A DNA stretch of 5,279 nucleotides from positions 1-5,279 of the forward strand of contig JBMSHD010000130.1 of assembly GCA_049416425.1 (NCBI GenBank). The letters are read 5' to 3'. A program made the position numbers and the translations under genes. The stretch comes from JBMSHD01 sp049416425 (GTDB taxonomy: Bacteria > Pseudomonadota > Gammaproteobacteria > Francisellales > Francisellaceae). A model generated the notes under the pieces. The model ran no database searches, had not been told where the DNA came from, and worked only from the letters and a program-made list of their open reading frames with translations. Shown here piece by piece: positions 1-5,279 of this stretch (the first letter of the stretch is position 1; each line of letters starts with the position of its first letter).

Positions 1-1820
1 CGTCTTTTCTGCGGTCATCTTATCATTTGCCGCTTCAATTTCCAGCTTCTCACTGTCATTCAGGTTTTTACAGGCCTCAATTTCTGCCAGTTCCCGTTTT
101 TTGATGGCGGCTTCCTGTTCGTCTGCCTTGTCGATCAACCTGGTCAGCGATTCTATCTTTTGTTCGATTTCATCGACAATCGGAACATTGCCCTCGGCAA
201 AAGGATGTTCTTTTGCACCACAAAGCGGACAGGGTTTACCATCTTCCAGTTTTGCTCGATAATCTTCAAGCTCCTCGATTTTTCTGATGAAAGCCATTTC
301 ACGAAGAAGGGTTTCCTTCTCGGTGCGATATTCCCGAAGCCGCTTGTTAGCCAGTAATTGGCTCAGAGCATCCTTGGCTTGCTGAAGATTTCTAGCCGCT
401 GACTCCAGCTTCTGTTTTTTGAGAGAGCATTGCTTGGAGGCTTGCTCCAGTTTCTTTGTGGCATCAGCTACGGCCGTATCGGCTTTTTTAAGCTCAACTT
501 TTTGCTGCGTAATCTCCTGTTGTTTGGCAAGCAAGTTACCGAATTGTTCTTCAACACCGGCAAGTCCACTGATCAGCCATTCATCACGGATATTTTCTTT
601 GAGATACAACGCTACTGCCTCCAGCTTTTTCTCTGCGGCAGTCCGTTTTTCCTCTTCCTTCACTCGGGTCTGCTTGTCGGTCTCAATTTCTCCGGCTTCC
701 TTGATACAGGTATCATTGCCTTTCGATACAGCCTTTGTCTGCTCGGAAATTTTTTGATCTAGAGACCGGATTCTCTGGATCAATGGAATTGCTGTTTTCA
801 GCTCTTCTTTGGCTTTCAGGGTGAGCTCTTCAGCGGCTTTGAGAGCATCTGCCTGTGTGTTTGCAGATGATTCAAGTTCAGGAATGGCGGCTTCATCCGT
901 GTTCAGGGAAGTCTGATCATCAGCCTCCTGTTTACAAAGGAATGTGAGTGTTGCGTATATTCCATCCAATGATGCGGCCTTGACGGCTTGTTCAAGTTTG
1001 ATTCGCTCCGGCTTAAATGACTCGGTATCAGCCGTAAGTTTTACAGTTTCATCCTCAACTGCCATCCGTTCTTTTCTCAGATTCTCAATGCCGATAAGCC
1101 AGTTGATGGCGTTAGTTGTTTCGGCTGATTTAGCCTCAAGTTCCGTCTCATGCTTCTGTTGTGCCGCGATCTCCTCGTCAAGCTCTTTTTCCTGTTCCGG
1201 CTTTAAAATAACAATGCCGGCGGTTTCGGCAGCAAGCAGGTTTAATTTTTCTTTCTCGTCACGATGGCGTTCATGAGTACGTCGTGAGATCTCAGAATAA
1301 ATTTCCGTACCGGTAATCTGCTCAAGTATCCTGGATTTCTGTTCGACATCGGCTTTCAAAAAGGTATCAAAGCCGCCTTGAGCCAAAAGAATGGAACGGG
1401 TAAAACGGTCAAAATCCATGCCGGTTTTTGCTTCTATAACGCCAGATACAAGACTTTTTTTGGTCTCGATGAGTTTGCCACTATTGGCATCAGCAATATG
1501 ATGTTCCTGATCCTGCAGTTTACCATCGGCTTTTTTTCGTGCCCGGCGCTGCTCCCAGTGACAACGAAAACGGCCGGCCTGAGACTCAAACAGCACCTCG
1601 GCATAAGATTCACCCGTTTGGCGCGACATGATCTCGTTTCCACTTTTGGTGATTTTACCAAGTCGTGGTGTGGCGCCATACAGCGCAAGGCAAATGGCAT
1701 CTAAAATCGTTGACTTGCCGGCTCCTGTGGGACCGGTTAAGGCGAAGATGCCGTTGGAAGTATATTCCGGATCACTGAAATCAATGACCCATTCGCCGTA
1801 GAGCGAATTGAGATTTTTAA
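1..1820 (-). CDS. sbcC: SbcC, ATPase subunit of SbcCD nuclease; main (second) exon, cut by the window edge
   Basis: SbcC is the Rad50/SMC-like ATPase that pairs with SbcD to cut DNA hairpins and blocked double-strand ends in the cytoplasm. The frame is open for 606 codons with no stop down to base 1. Numbering after joining to the 22-nt first exon at 2109-2130: KNLNSLYGEW 9-18, Walker A GPTGAGKST 37-45 (1708-1734), Q-loop region LLAQGGF near 1369-1389, then long Glu/Lys/Gln-rich coiled coil, and the zinc hook CPLC at 538-541 (220-231). The second coiled coil, signature motif and Walker B lie beyond base 1; family proteins are about 1000-1200 residues. The frame has no ATG, GTG or TTG between the upstream in-frame TGA (1837-1839) and Walker A, so this piece cannot start on its own. 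Its natural start is the exon at 2109-2130, on the far side of a 288-bp insert. The reading frame shows no decay, which argues for splicing or a recent insertion. Confidence 0.93.
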
Positions 1821-1871
1821 CTGGGTGCCTCGGGCCTCATAATAGATTTTGTATATCCATATACAAAATCG
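1821..1871 (-). repeat. 51-bp direct repeat, copy 1: 3' end of the sbcC intervening element
   Basis: This stretch is identical over all 51 bases to 5229-5279, in the same orientation. The identity stops exactly at the sbcC junction: 1820 is A, while the base before the other copy (5228) is G. That supports 1821 as the true element boundary. It contains the AT-rich dyad 1845-1870 and the small GCC-CGA-GGC hairpin. Confidence 0.97.
1845..1870. repeat. 26-bp perfect dyad (hairpin) near the element's 3' end
   Basis: GATTTTGTATAT and its exact reverse complement are separated by two bases. As RNA it forms an 11-bp stem closed by a UGGA loop. No run of T follows it on the transcribed strand, so it is not a typical intrinsic terminator. 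Within the intron model it sits where P9 would be. The same dyad recurs at 5253-5278. Confidence 0.9.
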
Positions 1872-2108
1872 AATCGGCTATCCTCGGCGGCATAAATTTT
1901 GCCCGGGACGTCCGCCTCGCCAGCATACCTTCACAAATTCACTGCGTTCATTCCGAGCAGGCAACTGTCTCCGATTCTACTCTACGCCTTGGGTACAAGC
2001 TGTTTCACAGACTTCGCTCTGGCGCCTACGGCACGTCGCTTGCTGTTTACAGCGCAAGACTACCCGGGTCTACTCGACCTCGCGTTCCGCTCTCCATGTC
2101 TCGCAGCG

Positions 2109-2130
2109 ATCGAAGTTCGAGTATTTTCAT
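2109..2130 (-). CDS. sbcC: SbcC first exon: start codon and first seven codons (MKILELR), separated from the rest of the gene
   Basis: The minus strand reads ATG AAA ATA CTC GAA CTT CGA T from 2130 to 2109. MKILELR matches the family start; E. coli SbcC, from memory, begins MKILSLRLKNLNSL. The main frame at 1820 resumes at exactly the eighth residue. The last T of this piece plus TT from 1820-1819 makes TTT, giving MKILELRFKNLNSLYGEW after removal of 1821-2108. An equivalent cut one base earlier would give Val instead of Phe at residue 8. Without removal, translation runs on into the insert and stops at an in-frame TAA after 27 codons. A weak Shine-Dalgarno-like GGTGG lies 10 nt upstream of the ATG. 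Confidence 0.85.
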
Positions 2131-2137
2131 GATTGTT

Positions 2138-2168
2138 GAACCACCAATGAACACGAATTAACACAAAT
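2138..2168 (+). repeat. Inverted repeat, arm beyond the 3' end of the GxxExxY gene
   Basis: The arm starts GAACCACCAATG and continues with two ACACGAAT-like units. It matches the reverse complement of 2533-2563 at 28 of 31 positions by hand alignment. On the minus strand it begins 3 bp past the GxxExxY stop codon and its outer end supplies the GGTGG that may serve as the sbcC ribosome-binding site. It may mark one end of a small mobile unit carrying the GxxExxY gene. I see no flanking target duplication. Confidence 0.8.
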
Positions 2169-2170
2169 AT

Positions 2171-2554
2171 TCATACTATGATTCTCTCCCATTCAAGTTT
2201 TGCATGTTTAAAATTAAGAATGACGCCCACGTGTAGCCCTGTGATTTTGAGGTAATTGATAACCTGTCCACGTTCAATGTTGGTAATGCGCTCAATGGTT
2301 TTTGTTTCAACAATGATTCGGTCAAAAGCGATAAGATCAGGAATATAATCGCCCACTTTTACTGATTTATAGACGACATCATATCGAGGCTGTTGCCGGG
2401 TTGGAATATTTCTGAGTCCAAACTCAATGACCAGAGCATTTTCATAAGGTTTCTCAAGCAGCCCATGACCAAGGGTATTGATGACTTCAATTGCAGAGCC
2501 GACAACTTGATAAACCTCCTCCTTTAACAATAATTCGTGTTTATTCGTGTCCAT
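2171..2554 (-). CDS. GxxExxY family protein (PD-(D/E)XK nuclease-like)
   Basis: The product is 127 residues from the ATG at 2554, a usual length for this family. The naming motif G31-LL-E34-KP-Y37 is present. The nuclease-like core follows: D73 in YIPDLIAFD, then E83-x-K85 in IIVETKTIE, and Q97..NYLK, ending in the family's ILNF segment. This pattern belongs to the PD-(D/E)XK superfamily, but the cellular role of GxxExxY proteins is not established and none is assigned here. The start is chosen at 2554 because AAGGA lies about 6 nt upstream and MDTNKHEL is a family-like start. An in-frame ATG at 2575 would add MQNKEPP and overlap the end of sbcD by 11 bp. The gene sits between sbcD and sbcC, which normally abut, and is bracketed by inverted repeats. 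It therefore looks inserted and probably rides on the sbcDC transcript. Confidence 0.9.
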   Translation of the reverse strand: MDTNKHELLLKEEVYQVVGSAIEVINTLGHGLLEKPYENALVIEFGLRNIPTRQQPRYDVVYKSVKVGDYIPDLIAFDRIIVETKTIERITNIERGQVINYLKITGLHVGVILNFKHAKLEWERIIV

Positions 2555-2563
2555 TGGTGGTTC
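2533..2563 (-). repeat. Inverted repeat, arm spanning the start of the GxxExxY gene
   Basis: On the minus strand it reads GAACCACCAATGGACACG and goes on into AAACACGAAT. It contains the likely GxxExxY start codon and codes for its first residues MDTNKHE. It pairs with 2138-2168. The tandem ACACGAAT units explain the MDTNKHE/MNTNxHE-like starts that I recall as common in this family. Confidence 0.8.
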
Positions 2564-2568
2564 CTTAT
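2559..2568 (-). promoter_or_regulatory. Ribosome-binding site for the gene after sbcD
   Basis: The minus strand reads ATAAGGAACC just before CACCAATG, with AAGGA about 6-7 nt ahead of the ATG at 2554. The TAA in it is the sbcD stop. It may originally have served sbcC and been taken over by the inserted GxxExxY gene; that is an inference from position. Confidence 0.5.
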
Positions 2569-3803
2569 TCTGCATTTTTATCTTCTTCCATTAAATCCTT
2601 GATGATTTCGTTATAGGAAGCAGTCAGTGACTCCCGATCTTCAACGGGCACTTTGAAGGCATCCAGACAGCGGTCAAAGACATCTGAAATATCAAGGTCA
2701 TCCAGCGTTTCCTCTTCTGTGGCGGCATTGATGACTCGATCGATAAGACGGCGGTTTTTTATGCGTCTGACTTCCATGGTCGAATCACTCAGCGTTTCAT
2801 CGATGATCTGGCGAAGATTGCCGATGATCTTATCACCGGTATAGTCAATCTCAAGCCAGGCATTGCTGTTGTCTTTTTTCAATTCTTCCAGCTTCAGCCC
2901 AATATCATCTATCGATCCACTGATGCGTACAAGTGGCTGGAAACAGGGCACGGCAATTTCATGAATTTCTGGTGTTCTGCCATCAAATTTAATGAGCACA
3001 ACTTGCTTTTTCTGAGTCGCCTCGCCATAGCCCATCGGTATCGGAGAGCCGCAGTAACGCATATGTTTGAGTCCACAGACCACCTGGGGAACATGCAGAT
3101 GTCCAAGAGCAAGATAGTCGATCGATGAGGGAAAAACCTCTTCACCGACATGAGCCAGTGAACCGACATAAAGCTCTCTGACCCCATCGCCATCGACCGT
3201 CTGTCCACCAGAGGTGAAAAGGTGCCCCATGGCAATAACAGGAATGTCATCGCCTCCTGACTGTCGAAATTCCTCGCGTTGTCGATCGGCAAGCTCACAG
3301 ACATCGGCATAATGCTGTTTCACCCCTTCGACAAGTTTGGCATTTTTATCGTCGATGGTCTCTCCGGGTTTGGCTGTTCTGATATCTTTGTCTCGCAAAT
3401 AAGGCACCGCGCAGACAATGGCAGCGGGTTTATTATTCTTATGAAGCGTGATCAGCTCATCATGCAGATTTTCAGTTATGGCGCCAATCACATGCACATT
3501 TAAAGCCTTTAGCACCTCTTTCGGCGCATTTAAAAATGAGGGTGAATCGTGGTTGCCGGCAATAATCACAACATGCTGGCAAGAAGAGGACGAAACCTTG
3601 CACAGAAAACGATAGTAAAGCGCTTGAGCTTTATTGCTGGGGGTATTGGTATCAAAAATATCTCCGGCGACAAGAAGCGCATCGACCTTTTCATCTTCAA
3701 TGGTCTGAGCCAGCCAGTCTAGAAAGGACGAAAATTCATCATAACGAGTTCTGCCGTAAAGCGTGCGCCCCAGGTGCCAGTCAGAGCTATGGAGGATTTT
3801 CAT
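2565..3803 (-). CDS. sbcD: SbcD, Mre11-like nuclease subunit of SbcCD
   Basis: The protein is 412 residues, close to the usual 400 or so. It is the Mn-dependent calcineurin-like phosphoesterase subunit, which together with SbcC acts as ATP-driven exonuclease and hairpin endonuclease. Metal-binding motifs are all present in order: D8-W-H10 (DWHLGR), G47-D48-IFD, G83-N84-H85-D86, M-G-H194, and G234-H235-L-H237. The C-terminal part (about 280-412) corresponds to the SbcC-binding and capping region and ends MEEDKNAE. The ATG at 3803 gives the canonical start MKILHSSDWHLGR, and only 3 bp separate it from the ATPase stop upstream, so the two are probably co-transcribed; GGGG about 10-13 nt upstream is a weak ribosome-binding site. 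Downstream, the usual partner sbcC is displaced about 430 bp by the GxxExxY insertion. Nothing in the sequence suggests loss of function. Confidence 0.97.
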   Translation of the reverse strand: MKILHSSDWHLGRTLYGRTRYDEFSSFLDWLAQTIEDEKVDALLVAGDIFDTNTPSNKAQALYYRFLCKVSSSSCQHVVIIAGNHDSPSFLNAPKEVLKALNVHVIGAITENLHDELITLHKNNKPAAIVCAVPYLRDKDIRTAKPGETIDDKNAKLVEGVKQHYADVCELADRQREEFRQSGGDDIPVIAMGHLFTSGGQTVDGDGVRELYVGSLAHVGEEVFPSSIDYLALGHLHVPQVVCGLKHMRYCGSPIPMGYGEATQKKQVVLIKFDGRTPEIHEIAVPCFQPLVRISGSIDDIGLKLEELKKDNSNAWLEIDYTGDKIIGNLRQIIDETLSDSTMEVRRIKNRRLIDRVINAATEEETLDDLDISDVFDRCLDAFKVPVEDRESLTASYNEIIKDLMEEDKNAE

Positions 3804-3806
3804 TTG

Positions 3807-5228
3807 CTACGACCCCAAGGTTATTCTTTTATAACGCTTGTCAAAGGCCTGCCTGCCACCCTCCATAATTGTGCAAATAGAATTTCTAATTCTTAATTCT
3901 TCCAACCCCCCTTGAAGTTCTAAGTGAACTTGACCATTTGTAAACTTGAGAACATTTACCAGCTCTGCATCACCATTTACGACGATATTAGGGTTGTGGG
4001 TTACAATGATTAACTGGCGGCGATTTTTGTTTTCATGAATCTGCTTCACAATAAGATTATAAATCAATGCATTGTCTAAATCGTCTTCCGGTTGGTCGAT
4101 GATTAAGGGCTCACTTCCATAGCTTAACAAAAAGGCAAGAATAGCTGCAGCTTTCTGTCCAGCTGACCCCTTTTCAAGATCTTCAAATTTTCCATGAGAT
4201 AAGTCTTTAGAATATTTAACTCTGAGTAAATCTTCAGGCCACCATATATCCAGCTGATCAAACATTGCCGGTTGACTCTTGTACGCATTTCTTAGACGCG
4301 TATCAAATGAGCCGTGATTACCAGAATCATCACCTAAAGCTATTTTGATAGATTTCTCTTTTAACGCTGCAACTCTGCTTGCCACTTCATCATCTTGGCT
4401 ATTGAATAACTCCCACAATATCCCTTGTTGCTCATCTCTATCCAACACCGAGCTTCTAAACGTATCACCATTAAGCCCTAATATGGTGCGATAATCACTT
4501 TCTAATGATGATACATCACCGAACTGGATTAACTCCATCCTAACAAAAGCATTCTTACCGATCACTTTCTCAATAAAGCTTCGCCTTTTTTCAAGCAGCT
4601 CCGATCGCAATGCCTCGAGGCTCTTAATTTTTTCCTCAATACTTTTCTCAACCTCATCTTTTTCCTTCTTTATTTTGGTAAGGTTGGTCAGCTTTTCTTG
4701 TAGCTGATTACATTGTTGGACCCAATCACCGTAAAGAGATAGACTCAGTGGGCTTTTCTTTTCCTCATATTCTCTAACCAGTTCTTCGTAACCATTGTTG
4801 CTTGATTGAAGTGAGAATTGCCATTTGCTCTCAGCAATACGGGACGTTCGTGTTGATTTAATACTTTCAACTTGTTCTGCAATTTTCAGGAGGGCATCTT
4901 TACATTTATTAAGCTCTGATGCTGCGTATTCATGTATGTCTTTTATTTCAGAAGATGTATCATCCTCTTGCCCAAAAAGCTGGTCAGGGAAAGCAGGAAA
5001 CTCTGCCACACTTGCAGCTTCCTTGATCTTAGCGGACAAATCATCAAATAGCTTATTATCCGGCAGGCTATTCTTTTGCTGACTACGTTTTTGATATTGT
5101 TTCAGTATTTCTCCATGCCCATGTTCCTCATACTGCTTGAGGTCATTTTTTACATCGCTGAGCTTTGTCCGGAGAGATGGTTCTTCAGAGAGTTGTCGCT
5201 GAAGCTCTCGTCTTCTTTCTCTTAATTG
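3807..5228 (-). CDS. SMC/Rad50-like AAA ATPase, C-terminal 473 residues (TrlF-like ATPase half?)
   Basis: Only the C-terminal part is visible; the frame is open up to the repeat at 5229 and to the window end. Counting from the first codon after the repeat, residues about 1-60 and 174-216 are Gln/Glu/Lys-rich coiled coil. An ABC signature GSAGQ is at 354-358, Walker B LIIDQPEDD with its Asp near 378, a D-loop DDLDN, and the switch His in IIVTHN near 411. Walker A is absent and must lie in the missing N-terminal half. Glu after the Walker B Asp is replaced by Gln (DQPED), which I recall as normal in TrlF-like proteins, where this ATPase is fused to an N-terminal PHP phosphoesterase. The C-terminal CTIMEGGRQAFDKR also fits that group. 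A TTG at 5037-5039 could be called as a start, but coiled-coil coding continues upstream, so it is not the real one. It lies 3 bp before sbcD. GC is lower than in sbcC and sbcD by eye. The function is uncertain; DNA-end handling or defence is an inference. Confidence 0.82.
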   Translation of the reverse strand, partial: QLRERRRELQRQLSEEPSLRTKLSDVKNDLKQYEEHGHGEILKQYQKRSQQKNSLPDNKLFDDLSAKIKEAASVAEFPAFPDQLFGQEDDTSSEIKDIHEYAASELNKCKDALLKIAEQVESIKSTRTSRIAESKWQFSLQSSNNGYEELVREYEEKKSPLSLSLYGDWVQQCNQLQEKLTNLTKIKKEKDEVEKSIEEKIKSLEALRSELLEKRRSFIEKVIGKNAFVRMELIQFGDVSSLESDYRTILGLNGDTFRSSVLDRDEQQGILWELFNSQDDEVASRVAALKEKSIKIALGDDSGNHGSFDTRLRNAYKSQPAMFDQLDIWWPEDLLRVKYSKDLSHGKFEDLEKGSAGQKAAAILAFLLSYGSEPLIIDQPEDDLDNALIYNLIVKQIHENKNRRQLIIVTHNPNIVVNGDAELVNVLKFTNGQVHLELQGGLEELRIRNSICTIMEGGRQAFDKRYKRITLGS

Positions 5229-5279
5229 CTGGGTGCCTCGGGCCTCATAATAGATTTTGTATATCCATATACAAAATCG
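5229..5279 (-). repeat. 51-bp direct repeat, copy 2: 3' end of a second intervening element inside the AAA ATPase gene
   Basis: This is an exact copy of 1821-1871, oriented sense with respect to the ATPase gene. The ATPase frame happens to stay open through these 17 codons, but their translation (..YKIYYEARGTQ) looks unlike the Gln/Glu/Arg-rich coiled coil that follows. The same DNA reads in a different frame at sbcC. These bases are therefore most likely not ATPase coding sequence. The window ends on the last base of the repeat, so the rest of this copy is not visible. Confidence 0.93.
5253..5278. repeat. 26-bp perfect dyad, second copy
   Basis: This is the same inverted repeat as at 1845-1870, contained in the second 51-bp repeat copy. 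It ends one base before the window edge. Confidence 0.9.

Larger units (their letters stand above)
1821..2108 (-). mobile_element. 288-bp intervening element splitting sbcC; probable ORF-less group I-like intron
   Basis: The boundaries are set by the two halves of sbcC: their exact rejoining leaves no duplicated target sequence, as expected for an intron. The predicted RNA begins CGCUGCGAG and ends GGCACCCAG. The 5' exon ends in U and the insert ends in G, as in group I introns. The exon end UUCGAU (2114-2109) can pair with GUCGAG (2078-2073) over six pairs, with a U-G wobble at the splice point (P1-like). By hand I find local hairpins at 2034-2022 and 2014-1997, a 7-bp perfect helix GAATCGG/CCGATTC (1977-1971 with 1877-1871), a bulged helix CAGCAA/UUGCCUG (2045-2040 with 1964-1958) that crosses it like P3/P7, a GGCGG/CCGCC hairpin (about 1916-1886), and an 11-bp hairpin at 1870-1845. 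It has no group II 5' GUGYG and no recognisable domain V. No homing endonuclease is encoded. The alternative is a non-autonomous IS200/IS605-like element, which also leaves no duplication. The insert is certain; its intron class is tentative. Confidence 0.7.

Noticed and set aside
1..1820. sbcC as a simple 5'-truncated pseudogene
   Set aside because: The missing codons are present and in order on the other side of the insert, and the remaining frame shows no decay.
1821..1840. sbcC restarting in the repeat at the ATG of MRPEAPS with a +1 frameshift at CCC-A-GTT
   Set aside because: No ribosome-binding site precedes it, and the true start codons were found at 2109-2130, which explains the missing N-terminus better.
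1845..1870. Intrinsic terminator
   Set aside because: The stem is AT-rich and is not followed by a T run on the transcribed strand.
1821..2108. Group II intron or retron
   Set aside because: The insert does not start with GUGYG, does not end in AY, and shows no domain V-like hairpin; no reverse transcriptase is encoded in the window.
1821..2108. Intein or translational bypass element
   Set aside because: Although 288 is a multiple of three, the sbcC frame hits a stop 20 codons into the insert, so it cannot be an intein; no matched take-off and landing codons flank it for bypassing.
1808..2161. Three overlapping forward-strand open frames (1808-2161, 1849-2139, 1899-2132) as possible genes
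   Set aside because: They lie antisense to the sbcC insert, and all three frames are open merely because the tract lacks stop triplets. I see no recognisable domain and no ribosome-binding site, and 1808-2161 runs across the element boundaries into sbcC and the repeat arm.
4825..5082. Forward-strand open frame opposite the ATPase gene, and similar ones at 160-757, 944-1276, 1378-1704, 2653-2844, 3279-3503 and the minus frames 2909-3310 and 1434-1700
   Set aside because: These are shadows of sbcC, sbcD and the ATPase, whose frames have clear family motifs.

Overview
The window carries a minus-strand gene cluster for DNA-end processing. Read in the direction of transcription (right to left) it holds: the C-terminal part of an SMC/Rad50-like AAA ATPase (5228-3807), an intact sbcD nuclease gene (3803-2565), a small GxxExxY-family gene (2554-2171), and sbcC, which leaves the window at base 1. 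The SbcC and SbcD sequences are of the proteobacterial type. GC content is moderate, about 45-50% by eye. A Desulfobacterota-like host is possible, but this is a guess from protein style and not a taxonomic call.

The main observation is that sbcC is interrupted. The long open frame at 1-1820 begins abruptly inside the eighth codon (..KNLNSLYGEW) and has no usable start codon upstream. The missing first seven codons, ATG..CGA = MKILELR, lie 288 bp away at 2109-2130, in the right order and strand. Removing 1821-2108 restores MKILELRFKNLNSLYGEW and puts the Walker A glycine at residue 37, where I recall it in E. coli SbcC. The 288-bp insert has no target-site duplication, no convincing ORF and in-frame stops. 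It can form many RNA helices. Its ends obey the group I intron rule: the 5' exon ends in U, the intron ends in G, and a guide-like GUCGAG can pair with the exon's UUCGAU. I read it as a probable ORF-less group I-like intron. An IS200/IS605-type or other site-specific element is the main alternative.

The last 51 bp of the same element (in its own 5'-3' sense) occur again, identically, at 5229-5279. There they abut the coding frame of the AAA ATPase, again in the sense orientation, and the window ends exactly at the end of that repeat. A second gene of the same cluster therefore seems to be interrupted by a relative of the element. The window end may also be an assembly break caused by the repeat.

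A second, independent insertion separates sbcD from sbcC, which normally abut. The GxxExxY gene is bracketed by imperfect 31-bp inverted repeats (2138-2168 and 2533-2563). These contain its start codon on one side and a possible sbcC ribosome-binding site on the other. SbcC and SbcD would form the SbcCD (Rad50-Mre11-like) nuclease that opens hairpins and processes blocked DNA ends. The upstream ATPase resembles the ATPase half of TrlF-like (PHP phosphoesterase plus SMC-like ATPase) proteins, and its N-terminal half lies outside the window.
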